Part shown: one piece after another, positions 35,589 through 46,061 of the stretch
How the letters are laid out: every line of letters begins with the position of its first letter
Position numbering within the stretch: the stretch's first letter is position 1
NCBI RefSeq assembly: GCF_014133895.1
Contig: NC_050728.1
Coordinates: forward strand, 372,001-436,000
Direction of reading: 5' to 3'
DNA length: 64,000 nt
DNA from: Torulaspora globosa
Taxonomy: Eukaryota; Ascomycota; Saccharomycetes; Saccharomycetales; Saccharomycetaceae
Made by a program: the position numbers and the translations under genes
Notes under the pieces: generated by a model
Database searches by the model: none
What the model was told of the DNA's origin: nothing
What the model saw: the letters and a program-made list of their open reading frames with translations, nothing else

Positions 35589-37697
35589 CTACTTATGAAA
35601 GCGGTTCTCTTCGGAGGGTACCGCGTCTTTGAGGTAGAGTTCAAATGGATTCGCCGGGTCTGTTTGACCGCTGCCGTTTGTGCTGGCCTTGTCGGACGAC
35701 GTTTTCGTTGAAACGGGAGGAACATGTTTCAATGATGATCTCTTAGGAGGAACAGCTGGACGGATGGTGCTCCTCGTGGGCTGATCGCGCTCCTTGCTAT
35801 CCCCCACCGTATCGTTATGCAGTAGACTAGAACCAGATTTTCTCAACCTTACATGAGCAAGTTCATCTGTTATGGCAGAGACATCAGGCGCATTTGATTG
35901 CTCACGATCTTCGCGACCAGGATGGGGTATAGCAGTGGAGCTTCTGCTCAATAGCCCTCTAGGCTTGGGTTTAACGGCAGGCGGTGGCGCCTTCTTTCTA
36001 CCAGCTATTGAATCGGTGCTTTCATCAATCGGATGCTGTCGCTCGGTTGGCAGGAACTCACTGGGCAAGCGGCCTCTAGGATTGATTGGTGGTGCACCAC
36101 TGCAACCTTCATCATGGGTTGGAACAACTGACTGAGCAGAGGGCCTTGCTCGCACGGGTGGCGGTGGGAAAGACGATACGTCTTTGCTTTGTTGTCCGTC
36201 GTCACTTTTAATTGCCGTTGGAAATGAAGATGTAGAGGAGTAGCTTGAATGCTGGCTGGCCTGTGGCCGCCTGAAAGGCTTGGGTGGGGGCTGAAAAGTA
36301 GTACCCGAAGTAACTGAAGTTCCGTTAGAATTTACTGCAGTACTTGTCAGCTGGCGTTTTGGAAGCGCTGGTGAAGATGAGACAGAGGAAGGTTCGTTAG
36401 ATTCCGCCTTTTGTGTCAAAGGGGCAGGCGTTCTAGCGATGGGTTTTGAGCTCGCATCCCGGGGGCCTCTGTGTGGCTTTGGTGGTGGAGCATAGTCAAC
36501 TTTCACCTCGTAATCGAATCTACCGGTAATACCGCGAGCCTCTTTATCTGTATTCTTGGCAGAAGTATCTTCCATAAAGGAAGGATTTGCTTGAGAACTC
36601 ATTGCGCTTTGCTGTGCAGCTTGTCTTGATGGAATTGTCGGCGGTGATCCTGCCGAAGGCCTTGCGGTTTGCGCCTCGGTCCCGACTGTTCCAATTTCAA
36701 CCGGCGGACCAGATTTGACTACTGATTCAACGCCTCCCGGCGAAGGACACTCCCTAATTTGGTACTTCGTCTGTTTGGGGGTATTGGCGGTGCCACTTGT
36801 AAGGTCAGGTGTGCTCCTGTCCTTATGGGTGGGCGGAGGCGGTAAAGCCGTCAGATCAACCGCAGTTGTTGGAAGACGTGAAGCCAAAGTTCTAGCTTCT
36901 AAGCTACCGTACTCGAATGGCGTCACCTCGGGGACCGATGCTCCTGAGCGCCCACCAATGCTGGTAGCAGACGTAAAATTAGCTTGGGCCTCTCTGCCGG
37001 CCAAAGGCGGGCTGGGAAATCCAGCCCTGTCGTATGCCGGTCTTGCACTGTCGGCTAGCGGAGGTAAATCATGTGCTGGTCGATGCTCCATGTCCGGAGC
37101 CGCCAAAGCATGGGATGCGGCCGCCGTGGTAATTTGACTGGCTTGAGAATCAAAGTTCTGTGGTACCACCACGCTGTCACCGGATGACACAGTAGTTGCT
37201 GCTGGGCCAGGTACAGATATGCCTTGTGCTCCTTGGCTGCTTATCGACCTTGGAGGCGGCTGAGGTGGTTGCTGGTCAGTTTGTTGATATTGAGGTTGCT
37301 GATATTGAGGTTGCTGATATTGAGGTTGCTGTTGATATGCAGGTAATTGTTGAGGCAGAGTTTGCTGCTGAGATGGAGGTTGCTGCTGAGATGGAGGTTG
37401 CTGCTGATATGAAGACGGATATTGTTGGCTTGAGGGTCCTCTTACCGGCGGCGGTGGAAAAGTCGAGGGATCTCTGTAGTGGCTTCTGTAGTTGTCATGT
37501 TTTGCGTAGCCTTCGTCTTCATCCTCCTCCTCTCCTTCCTTCTTGCCATGCCCATCCTTCTTGCTGCTGTTAAAGTTCTTCTTACCTGCCTTGTAGCCGG
37601 TCTTGGCAATATACTTAGTGCCCTGGTAACCGTACTTTCCTGCGCTCTTCAATCCTGAAGTGATTGATCCTTTATTCTTGTCCCAAAAGTCACTCAT
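35589..37697 (-). CDS. AIM3: Aim3-like proline-rich actin-patch protein
   Basis: 702 residues (S. cerevisiae 947). Cortical actin patch protein that interacts with Rvs167. The N-terminus MSDFWDKNKGSITSGLKSAGKYGYQGTKY (shown in part) is strongly conserved and repeats as TGYKAGKK. The rest is disordered and rich in proline, serine and glutamine with SH3-ligand type motifs (FPPPPVR, TALPPPPTHKDRSTPD, VDYAPPPKPHRGP, KAPPPAVKPKP). Glutamine/proline tandem repeats occupy 37286-37410. A further 22 in-frame codons lie upstream of the ATG at 37697 without an ATG; they are left out. Divergent from IML3, convergent with CMD1. Confidence 0.88.
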   Translation of the reverse strand: MSDFWDKNKGSITSGLKSAGKYGYQGTKYIAKTGYKAGKKNFNSSKKDGHGKKEGEEEDEDEGYAKHDNYRSHYRDPSTFPPPPVRGPSSQQYPSSYQQQPPSQQQPPSQQQTLPQQLPAYQQQPQYQQPQYQQPQYQQTDQQPPQPPPRSISSQGAQGISVPGPAATTVSSGDSVVVPQNFDSQASQITTAAASHALAAPDMEHRPAHDLPPLADSARPAYDRAGFPSPPLAGREAQANFTSATSIGGRSGASVPEVTPFEYGSLEARTLASRLPTTAVDLTALPPPPTHKDRSTPDLTSGTANTPKQTKYQIRECPSPGGVESVVKSGPPVEIGTVGTEAQTARPSAGSPPTIPSRQAAQQSAMSSQANPSFMEDTSAKNTDKEARGITGRFDYEVKVDYAPPPKPHRGPRDASSKPIARTPAPLTQKAESNEPSSVSSSPALPKRQLTSTAVNSNGTSVTSGTTFQPPPKPFRRPQASQHSSYSSTSSFPTAIKSDDGQQSKDVSSFPPPPVRARPSAQSVVPTHDEGCSGAPPINPRGRLPSEFLPTERQHPIDESTDSIAGRKKAPPPAVKPKPRGLLSRSSTAIPHPGREDREQSNAPDVSAITDELAHVRLRKSGSSLLHNDTVGDSKERDQPTRSTIRPAVPPKRSSLKHVPPVSTKTSSDKASTNGSGQTDPANPFELYLKDAVPSEENRFHK
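37286..37398. repeat. Coding minisatellites in AIM3
   Basis: Three perfect tandem copies of a 15-base unit (GATATTGAGGTTGCT) at 37286-37330, coding on the minus strand for QPQYQ repeats, and two perfect copies of an 18-base unit (TGCTGCTGAGATGGAGGT) at 37363-37398 plus a partial third, coding for PSQQQP repeats. Perfect identity implies recent expansion, so length probably varies between strains. Confidence 0.9.
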
Positions 37698-37853
37698 TCT
37701 CCCGACACCATAAGCCCTAGGATCAGTTCCTTCATCCTCTTCCGAGGGCAGATCTAGATTCAATCGTCGTGTGCTCCTTTTTCAATGTTAGCTTCTAACG
37801 GCCTTGCTAGATTATACAGCTAAGATGGCGAAACTAGATGCTATGAAAGCTTG

Positions 37854-38510
37854 ATGCCCTATGTATGGTCCTTCTACACCCTGAGCGACTCGCTTGACGT
37901 GGTGAAGAGCCACGCCGGTCTCGAGGAAGCTTTGCGTTCTACACTGCGATTAGAAATACGAGATAACAACGATGTGCCCTGGAAAGCACAATTAATACAG
38001 GAGTTGGAAGAATCCTCAAACATATTCATATTGCTGGATGATGATGAACTGCGCATTCCGGCGATCTTGGCGTACAGTGGGGAGAGTACTGCAATTGATA
38101 CTTTCACTGAGTGGCTTAAGTCATCTCTTGGATTGATCGTTACATCGATAGTGCTGGATGCAAGTACAATGTTGCAAGTAGCTGATGCTCTCACGGGGAA
38201 GAGCCAAACGTATGACACCAGACTTTTCTTTGATATTGTCACAGAGGCGAAGAATTTGACAAAGATGGAAATGGAGATCGATAAAGCTTCGCTCCGATCT
38301 CTCTCTAATTCCAGCGGTTGTTCGTACTCCGAGGGTTTGGTGTCATTTTTATACAACGAGACCGGTATGCGGTTGGAACGACTGCCCCTGGCCTCGATAT
38401 CTATGGCAGGCAATGCTAAAATCTGGAGAAACAAAATAACAACCATAGAAGCTGATGTCCAGGACGGTGTCCTGCAAGTGATCCTGAAATCCGCCCAGTA
38501 CCAATTTTGA
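37854..38510 (+). CDS. IML3: Kinetochore protein Iml3 (CENP-L homolog)
   Basis: 218 residues (S. cerevisiae 245). With Chl4 it forms part of the Ctf19/CCAN inner kinetochore and directs pericentromeric cohesin. Overall similarity is modest, but the start MPYVWSFYTLS, the central PAILAYSGE and WLKSSLGLIV, and above all YNETGMRLERLPLASISMAGNAKIWR near residue 175-200 match the family, as does the position between AIM3 and ISA2 (YBR107C is beside YBR108W). ATG 37854 is preceded by TTG. Confidence 0.85.
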   Translation: MPYVWSFYTLSDSLDVVKSHAGLEEALRSTLRLEIRDNNDVPWKAQLIQELEESSNIFILLDDDELRIPAILAYSGESTAIDTFTEWLKSSLGLIVTSIVLDASTMLQVADALTGKSQTYDTRLFFDIVTEAKNLTKMEMEIDKASLRSLSNSSGCSYSEGLVSFLYNETGMRLERLPLASISMAGNAKIWRNKITTIEADVQDGVLQVILKSAQYQF

Positions 38511-38556
38511 AGCTACCATAAATATCATAAATGCAATAGAATGTATGTACACGGAT

Positions 38557-39147
38557 TCACTGTTCTGTATCTACGTCGAAGCTGCTACCACAACCGCAAC
38601 TGCTTTTCAGGTTACCGCCCGTTATCTTGAATGTCGAACCGATCAGCTCAGTGCTGTAGGTTAGAGTTGTCTTATTCAGTATCTTGAGAGAGTTTTCATC
38701 TACTAAGACCTTCCCGCCTTCCTCTGGCAAAACGAAGATGACTTCTCTGTTGTCCTTAAAATCGTCATCAAACTCGTCCTTCTCCCCATCCCCCTCAAGC
38801 CTCGTGGGAGGTTCGGGAGCTCCAGTTTCCAGCTCTCCAATCCGCTTTTCCGCCTCAGCGTCCGGTATCAAAGACATATTATACTGGAACCCATGGCAAC
38901 CGCCGCTTTCCACGGCAATCTTCAACACTTCTTTACTCTCGCGATATATCTCACTCAGTCTTTTGAAAGCCCTCTCTGATATGTGCATCTCAGACCCTGG
39001 AGGCTGATTTATAATTCGTACTGGCTTGACAATCTGCTCGCCAGATGAGTAGCATCTGTGGGCTCCCCTCGCAGCAAAACTGCCCTTGATGAAACTCCTC
39101 GTCACAGAGTTAAATAGCCTCCACGACATGGTACCGGCGATCGCCAT
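38557..39147 (-). CDS. ISA2: Mitochondrial iron-sulfur assembly protein Isa2
   Basis: 196 residues (S. cerevisiae 185). A-type protein of the mitochondrial matrix needed, with Isa1 and Iba57, to make 4Fe-4S clusters for aconitase, biotin synthase and lipoate synthase. The three family cysteines are Cys84 (GGCHGFQYN) and the pair Cys184/Cys186 (SSCGCGSSF). The N-terminus is a mitochondrial presequence rich in Arg, Ser and Phe. ATG 39147 and an in-frame ATG at 39129 (MSWRLFNSVTR) are both possible starts. An acidic insertion (DGEKDEFDDDFKDN) is present as in other yeasts. Confidence 0.94.
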   Translation of the reverse strand: MAIAGTMSWRLFNSVTRSFIKGSFAARGAHRCYSSGEQIVKPVRIINQPPGSEMHISERAFKRLSEIYRESKEVLKIAVESGGCHGFQYNMSLIPDAEAEKRIGELETGAPEPPTRLEGDGEKDEFDDDFKDNREVIFVLPEEGGKVLVDENSLKILNKTTLTYSTELIGSTFKITGGNLKSSCGCGSSFDVDTEQ

Positions 39148-39247
39148 TAGCCTTGAACGTCAGCCAAGATCTATTCTCTTCAACCACCAATCCTTACTAA
39201 GAGATGGTCTTGGCCTTAGAGCGGTGTTACCCGGCCTCGATCAATGC

Positions 39248-40165
39248 TTACAAGCCCTTGCATACAATGCAGTCGGCATTTCGCTGGTACTGGAAACTAT
39301 GAGTGAAGAACCCATTGGAGCCATTGAAGACGGTGAATGTGGGCATAGTGTCGAAGTCAACTAGGTCGTAGTATATCGAGACGATCCGAGAGGTGCAAGC
39401 AGCTGCGACAATTGAGTTCGTGCTGCTGCAACTGGGGATAATATGCTTTACGACACCGAGCAAGTATTCTATTGTGAGCTCCTTTGCGTCAATATTGAAC
39501 GCTCTTGCTCTCTCCAGTGAGAGATCAAATAGTCTTTGTATGTCTTGTGGGTCGTCCAAGTTTGCTTCCGGGAAACTGACCGTGACAGCATAGCTTATGA
39601 CATGCTCGAGGTTTCTTGGGTTGTTGGCGATGGTACAGAGCGGATAGGTGTCCTGCTGCGCTGGGATTGTGTCGAGAGAGCACTCCCAGCATGCTGTGAT
39701 GCCCGGGATCACAGTCTTGACGTGGCCCTTGAGTCCCTCAGTCCCACCGTCGATAAGCGGTATACATGTTTCATATTTGGAGTCTCTGGCGATTCGCACG
39801 ACCATCTCGTTGGCGTATCTGCGAGGGCCTATCGAATCTAGGCCAGAAACTACAAACTGGAACTGTGTGAAGAACTCAGCTGGAAGAAGAGTCAGATCCT
39901 GGACATGGGGGACAACCAAAACTTCGTGGGCATCCGGATTCCTTGCTCTCCTACGCTTGCTCCATCGATTAATGTAGCTTGCAGCAACTTCTGCCTTTGG
40001 TTTCCCAATGTCACTGTCGCGGAAGAGGAACTGTCTGTTAAGATTGGTTAATTCGATGGTGTCGATGTCTACAACATGGATTTCCCGCACGTTCGACATG
40101 GCAAGGTTCTTCAACACCTCGCATCCCAATCCGCCAGCGCCCAAGACCAGTATTTTGCAATCCAT
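39248..40165 (-). CDS. UBA3: Uba3, catalytic subunit of the Rub1/NEDD8 activating enzyme
   Basis: 305 residues (S. cerevisiae 299). Pairs with Ula1 to activate Rub1 for conjugation to cullins. MDCKILVLGAGGLGCEVLKN gives the ATP-binding glycine motif, followed by VVDIDTIELTNLNRQFLF and GKPKAEVAA. The catalytic cysteine is Cys177 (PLCTIANNPR), and zinc-binding cysteines appear in ACWECS and at the end in DCIVC. A basic insertion (WSKRRRARNPD, about 69-79) is not in S. cerevisiae. ATG 40165 gives the family start. Confidence 0.95.
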   Translation of the reverse strand: MDCKILVLGAGGLGCEVLKNLAMSNVREIHVVDIDTIELTNLNRQFLFRDSDIGKPKAEVAASYINRWSKRRRARNPDAHEVLVVPHVQDLTLLPAEFFTQFQFVVSGLDSIGPRRYANEMVVRIARDSKYETCIPLIDGGTEGLKGHVKTVIPGITACWECSLDTIPAQQDTYPLCTIANNPRNLEHVISYAVTVSFPEANLDDPQDIQRLFDLSLERARAFNIDAKELTIEYLLGVVKHIIPSCSSTNSIVAAACTSRIVSIYYDLVDFDTMPTFTVFNGSNGFFTHSFQYQRNADCIVCKGL

Positions 40166-40224
40166 CCTTGTCGTGGCCAGCCTCAAGAGTTATTGAATCT
40201 CAAAACAGACTACCTACAAGCTAT

Positions 40225-40560
40225 AAGCAGGAAACACTGCACAACGTACATGAAGAAAATTAGTCTAGGTATCACTCGACGTTGAAAAACCAGCAGCTGC
40301 TGTTCAGCTTCCTTTGCAGGTCTTTGGGATTGTTGTTCCTACCAGATCTGCCAAACAGAGAGGGAGCTCCGAATGATCAAGGTTAAGCAGGAACCACATC
40401 GATGCCAGATAACTTCCACTTTCTTAGCTCTGCCACTCATAGGCGTTGCTGGAGTGACGGAGTTCTGAGCCGTGGAATCAGCCGTGGAGTCAGCCGTGGA
40501 ATCGGTCTCCGGCACAATGCGTCTTCCGACTAACTTCCAGGTTGCTCGTTAGTCAGACAA
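40225..40560 (-). pseudogene. Decayed partial copy of PHO88
   Basis: The sequence resembles the 3' end and 3' flank of the PHO88 gene lying 2 kb to the right, in the same orientation. Shared blocks include 15 identical bases (GCCAAACAGAGAGGG) at 40350-40364 and 42323-42337, and 14 identical bases (TTGCTGGAGTGACG) at 40446-40459 and 42595-42608; the stop-codon region and about 30 bases beyond it also align (ACAACGTA, AAGAAA, TATCACTCG against CATCACTCG). About 175 bases between the two blocks are deleted, and a 12-base triplet repeat has expanded inside. No frame remains open, so this is a dead remnant of a duplication. Confidence 0.8.
40468..40503. repeat. 12-base tandem repeat, three copies
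   Basis: Three copies of AGCCGTGGAATC (the middle one with a single A to G change) in a row, inside the PHO88 relic. The corresponding place in intact PHO88 has no such repeat. Confidence 0.9.
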
Positions 40561-41938
<1,378 letters not shown>

Positions 41939-42232
41939 GGGAACCTCCTAAGAACCCTTCTTTTTTAAATTTTTTGATGATAGTATATGCCTTCTGAAGA
42001 TTTTACGGTTTATATACTTAGATCCCTGAACTGATATTTGTCTGTGGCATTGGTTCATTAAACTGAGCGCAATCTCATTCAGATTCTTGACCTTAGCAGG
42101 GTACCGAAAGCCAGTAGATCACTAAGCGTCCGTCCGCCCGTCGCTTAGATCCTCGAGATACCGCTTCAGGCCTTTACTGCAGCACGAAGCATAAAAGACT
42201 GAACAACGTATATAAAGAAACTAGCGTAGACA

Positions 42233-42802
42233 TCACTCGGCCTTGACACCACCGGTACCTGCTCTTTCAGCCTCTTCAATGGACTTTTTGTCGGTCTTTG
42301 GCCCGTTGTTGCCACCGAACCCGCCAAACAGAGAGGGTGCCGCGAAGGGTCTCTTCAGATCGCCCGACGCAGCCTTGCCAAACAGGTGAATCTTGACCTC
42401 ATTGGACTCCAGAGCGCTCTTGATAGGAGAGATCGCCTGCATAAACAATGGGTTAGTGTAATGCATGTAAAAGTGCATGAACCCCATCATGGCCAGACCG
42501 GTGTAGATAGACTTAATCGAGCTGTCGATCTCCTTCAAGTCGTAGTCTCTGACGGTCGTCACCTCCAATTTCTCGCCTTCGCCGCTCATGGGACTTGCTG
42601 GAGTGACGTATTTCAAAGTCGTCAAATCGTTCTTTGACACAATAATCCTTCTGACCAACTGGTAGACGATCCACGCCAAACCCACAGAGGTCCCGTATGC
42701 GATTCTAATGTACATGATATTCTTTTCATCCTCCATATCGATCCGACGAGCCAGTTGCATCATCACCAACATGATGACCAGATTGCTAATTTGAGGATTC
42801 AT
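42233..42802 (-). CDS. PHO88: Pho88/Snd3, ER membrane targeting factor
   Basis: 189 residues (S. cerevisiae 188). ER membrane protein of the SND pathway that helps insert proteins with internal or C-terminal membrane segments; originally linked to phosphate transport. MNPQISNLVIMLVMMQLARRID opens the protein, with hydrophobic segments at about 5-20 and 37-53, then MSGEGEKLEVTTVRDYDLKEIDSSIKSIYTG, MGFMHFYMHYTNPLFMQ and the C-terminal APSLFGGFGG...GPKTDKKSIEEAERAG. ATG 42802; the three codons before begin with GTG. The only intact copy in the window; a decayed copy lies at 40225-40560. Confidence 0.96.
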   Translation of the reverse strand: MNPQISNLVIMLVMMQLARRIDMEDEKNIMYIRIAYGTSVGLAWIVYQLVRRIIVSKNDLTTLKYVTPASPMSGEGEKLEVTTVRDYDLKEIDSSIKSIYTGLAMMGFMHFYMHYTNPLFMQAISPIKSALESNEVKIHLFGKAASGDLKRPFAAPSLFGGFGGNNGPKTDKKSIEEAERAGTGGVKAE

Positions 42803-43226
42803 CTTGGGCACTAAATCTCACTATCACAGACACTACTCTATAACGCCAGCACTGTTCCAAGACCCAAACGTTCCAAGATCCAATCGACAATGCTACACCA
42901 GTCACTATATATATAAACGTAAATTTGTACACACTATGCGATCTGACGTTGTTGAGCTTCTGAATACGTGGCGACAGGCGAAAAAAATGAAGAAAAAAAG
43001 ACTGTCAAGAAGTCGCATCTGACGAAGATGATCATCAAGCTCTACGAAGCTTTACGAACCTTGTAGTAAAGTAAGATTCATTATATGAGGATGGGTCTAT
43101 CAAATGCAATGCGTCTGTGGCTGATGATGGCGATGATGATGGGGCTGATGATGACGATGAAAATGACGATGACGATGAAAATGACGATGATGATGATGAT
43201 GATGATGAAGTGATGATAGGTGGAGG
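42803..43226. other. PHO88 promoter and ROX1 3' flank
   Basis: PHO88 upstream sequence (with a TATATATATAAA stretch at about 42907-42918) followed by the 3' flank of ROX1, which contains the GAT/GAC microsatellite listed separately. No gene seen. Confidence 0.5.
43121..43209. repeat. GAT/GAC trinucleotide repeat after ROX1
   Basis: An impure trinucleotide tract: GATGATGG and GATGATGAC units, two copies of GACGATGAAAAT separated by GACGAT, then seven or so pure GAT units. On the ROX1 strand it is ATC/CAT-rich and would code for polyhistidine in one frame, but lies after the ROX1 stop codon. Confidence 0.9.
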
Positions 43227-44093
43227 TTAATGCGAGTTTGAGTCCTGGCTTTGGGATGGACTTGGATGGTTGATGCTGTTTTGATAATCGTGAACGACTG
43301 GTGTAGATGATACAATGGGATGCGGCTTTGGGTTTGCAGGCTGTGGAGCGTTCCACGGACGGTGTTGTTGGTGCTGGTAGGCGGAGTAATACGAGAAATC
43401 CGGGACCTGGTCGCGATTTACCGGGATCTCGTGCGACGGTTTCCTCTGTTGCACTGGCATCTGCATGGGCGTCTGGAACGGGATCGGAGCCGGGTACACC
43501 TGTGGATTCGCGGGAGCGTTGGGAGTCTTGGCGTAGTAATTGTAGGGATACGCCTGTTGCATGTAATAGGGCGGCCAGTAGTACGGAGCGGGGTATACGC
43601 CGCGATACGCGGCCTCAACGTGGTGCTGCTCGTTGAGTTGTGGTCTTGTATAGTTATTGAATGGAAGGAGACCCGGCGCTGGACGGTGAGCTATCGGCGG
43701 ATGATGCTGGTGTTGATGTTGATGCTGATGCTGGGGGTGATACTGCTGCTGCGGCGGCTGCTGCGGCGGCGCTGCCAACGGAACAGGCTCCTTTTTCTTC
43801 CGCTGCTTCCTCACGGGCTTGTATCTATAGTCCGGATACTTCTTTTCGTGGTCGGTCTTCTCCTTCTCGGCCAGCTCTTTCCAATGCACTTTCTCCTCGT
43901 TAGACAGCTCCTTCCATTTGACACCGAGCAGCTTCGAGATCTTGGAATTATGCGGGATCTCCAAGCCCTTGGTCGTCCACTCGTCGATCAGCAGCTTGTG
44001 GTTGTGCTGTCTAAACAGTATAAACGCATTGCGCGGTCTTGGAATCTTCTCCTTTTCCCCATACCTACCCATCTCACGCGGTGAGTCATCCAT
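43227..44093 (-). CDS. ROX1: HMG-box hypoxic repressor Rox1
   Basis: 288 residues (S. cerevisiae 368). Represses hypoxic genes in air by binding YYYATTGTTCTC and recruiting Cyc8-Tup1 (CYC8 is at 24 kb). One HMG box at about 17-90: IPRPRNAFILFRQHNHKLL, IPHNSKISKLLGVKWKELS, EKVHWKELAEKEKTDHEKK, YPDYRYKP, then a basic stretch KPVRKQRKKKEP. A glutamine/histidine repeat (QHQHQHQHQHH) follows, then a proline/tyrosine/asparagine-rich region. Third codon positions are GC-rich. A TATATAAT box lies on the minus strand at 44198-44191, about 100 bases upstream. Position next to VID24 and PHO88 fits the merged YPR065W/YBR105C-106W order. Confidence 0.9.
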   Translation of the reverse strand: MDDSPREMGRYGEKEKIPRPRNAFILFRQHNHKLLIDEWTTKGLEIPHNSKISKLLGVKWKELSNEEKVHWKELAEKEKTDHEKKYPDYRYKPVRKQRKKKEPVPLAAPPQQPPQQQYHPQHQHQHQHQHHPPIAHRPAPGLLPFNNYTRPQLNEQHHVEAAYRGVYPAPYYWPPYYMQQAYPYNYYAKTPNAPANPQVYPAPIPFQTPMQMPVQQRKPSHEIPVNRDQVPDFSYYSAYQHQQHRPWNAPQPANPKPHPIVSSTPVVHDYQNSINHPSPSQSQDSNSH

Positions 44094-45083
44094 CCTTCCA
44101 ATATCGCCCTAAACAAAGACTAGAACGCCAACAAACAGCTTACTCAGATCACTCTTATTATGATCGATTTTATTTTTTCTTTGTTTTCCTATTATATAGG
44201 CACTAGGAAAAAAGATTCAATTGCTTATATTGACACAACACATAAGAACCAACAAAGCATATCAAAGAACGATATGCGCAGCTGAGATGATGACCCGACT
44301 GACGTCAAAATTTATGATGAAAAAACCTTTTGTCTCGCAATAATCGCTGAACGACACCGCTCTGGCATGGCATATGCCATAAAGAACCTTCCAGCACAGA
44401 AAGCATAGCTGGATCGTATAATAATCGTGCGAGCTCACTGAACAGCTGGCTGAACAGAACCAAGAGCAGGGAGAGGGCGAAGCTAAAAGAACGGATACGA
44501 GAAAAAGGAAAGTGTATGTGCCGGGCCCTCGAAACAGGAATAGAAAAAGCTTAATTTGAGAGTGATAGACGCGCCTGCTTGCCTAAAGAGGGGCATTTAT
44601 GTCCGTACCGGGACATAGAGTTTTATCACAGCGAACTGCACCCGTTTAGGATAAAATCCGTCGGAATTCGACGGCGTCACCGCACACGAAACTAGCCGCT
44701 GAGCTCTGCATATTTCTTTTTTCGAGTTTGATCTGTCCCGAGATTTTCCGCTGCACCAATTCTTATATTGTTCCGTTCCGGTCTGCGACCGGAACAATTT
44801 TAATGCGCTATCGCGATGCGATGCACGGTCGATGGCTGCGTGGAAAAACTAAGAGAGGCCGGACGTGCCGGAGAATAATCTCCAAGTGCAAACCTGCAGG
44901 AGACAATTGAAAAATTAATCCGATCTGCGGACGGTTTCTTTTCACGCGATAATCCGTTCCTTTTTCACGACAGTACTAACAAGGTAGGTCCGTGTGACTC
45001 TATATATATATGTATTGTCCAGTAGGGCAGCAGGAGTAGCAGCAGGCATATATGGCTTCTGCAACCAGCACGGTAGTGTGATC
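44094..45083. promoter_or_regulatory. ROX1-VID24 divergent regulatory region
   Basis: A 990-base divergent promoter, long for this gene-dense window. It has the ROX1 TATA box at 44191-44198 and a VID24-side TATATATATAT stretch at about 45001-45011. Three perfect inverted repeats cluster in its middle: ATGTCC/GGACAT at 44599-44616, CCGTCG/CGACGG at 44658-44674, and TTCCGGTC/GACCGGAA at 44776-44794 nested in ATTGTTCC/GGAACAAT at 44767-44798. ATTGTTCC is also close to a Rox1 operator core. No small gene was found. Confidence 0.6.
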
Positions 45084-46061
45084 ATGATTAATGAAGTAAC
45101 GAAGAGCTTGCCCAGGGATCCTTGCTCCAAGAAGGAGTGGACAGAGGCTGTGGTGGAAGAGACGGTGGTGCGAGATGCCGGTGCCGGTTTTGGTTCGCTA
45201 GCGCTGGAGAAACAACAGTATCTGCTGTCGAACGATCTTTACAAATGTGCGTCAGGGGACTCGCTGTCGTCTTTGCAGCAGCTCGCGGACAAGACCGCGA
45301 GCGAGTCGCCTCCGAGGAAAAAGTTCATCCTGGAGGACCACTCCACGTATACGTGTGGCGGATCGGTGCGTTCTGCGTGGCCGTCGGCGTGCAGCTCATC
45401 GACCACCACGAACTTCCTGCGGCCTCGCATGGAGTTCTCAGGATACCAGATATCGGGATACAAGAAGTACCAGATCGAGGTGGCTTTGAAGACGGTGGAT
45501 CTGCCCCTGAACCGGTGCAGCTCGCTCACGCCGCATCTGACCGGGTTTCTGACGATCTGCGGGCTGACGAACCAGCACCCGGAGATCACCACCTACTTCG
45601 AAGCGTTCGCAGTCACCCACAAGGAGCTCGGGTTCCTGTCGTCCAGTTGGCCCGAGGACTCGCCCATGAGTCCCTACAGGGCGGACGACCAGACCGACCT
45701 GGAGCACTGGCTCAATTTTCCGGCGTTCAAGCAGCTTTTCTTGCCGGCGCTGGGCGACTCGCCCAGCTCGCGCCCGACGCTGAACGACGTGATAGAAGGC
45801 GATTACGAGTTTGCAAACTACTTAGAACAAAGGTTCATCTTCATGAGGTGGAAAGAGAAGTTCCTGGTGCCGGACGCCCAGATAGACGGGATCGCGGGAG
45901 CCTCGTACGACGGCTTTTACTACATCGTACATGACCAGGTCACTGGTAACATGCAGGGTTTCTACTACCACAAGGACGCTGAGAAGTTCCAGCAGTTGGA
46001 ATTGATACCCTCCTACAAATCGCTGTCAAGCTGCACCGATTGTACTTTTGAATTTGCATAG
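45084..46061 (+). CDS. VID24: Vid24/Gid4, substrate receptor of the GID ubiquitin ligase
   Basis: 325 residues (S. cerevisiae 362). Recognises the N-terminal proline degron of gluconeogenic enzymes (Fbp1, Mdh2, Icl1) so that they are destroyed when glucose returns. After a variable N-terminus come LYKCASGDSLSSLQQLA, FLRPRMEFSGYQISGYKKYQ, LTPHLTGFLTICGLTNQHPEITTYFEAFAV, KELGFLSSSW, TDLEHWLNFPAFKQLF, ERFIFMRWKEKFLVPDA-like RFIFMRWKEKFLVPDAQ, and GASYDGFYYIVHDQVTGN, all typical of the family, ending FEFA. ATG 45084 starts MINEV, like S. cerevisiae MINN. The coding sequence is very GC-rich at third positions. Confidence 0.93.
   Translation: MINEVTKSLPRDPCSKKEWTEAVVEETVVRDAGAGFGSLALEKQQYLLSNDLYKCASGDSLSSLQQLADKTASESPPRKKFILEDHSTYTCGGSVRSAWPSACSSSTTTNFLRPRMEFSGYQISGYKKYQIEVALKTVDLPLNRCSSLTPHLTGFLTICGLTNQHPEITTYFEAFAVTHKELGFLSSSWPEDSPMSPYRADDQTDLEHWLNFPAFKQLFLPALGDSPSSRPTLNDVIEGDYEFANYLEQRFIFMRWKEKFLVPDAQIDGIAGASYDGFYYIVHDQVTGNMQGFYYHKDAEKFQQLELIPSYKSLSSCTDCTFEFA

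Noticed and set aside
37196..37573. + strand frame with repeated VADIE units opposite AIM3
   Set aside because: It is the antisense reading of the AIM3 glutamine/proline minisatellite.
37698..37763. 22-codon upstream extension of AIM3
   Set aside because: No in-frame ATG; the conserved family N-terminus begins at the ATG at 37697. Non-AUG initiation cannot be excluded but has no support.
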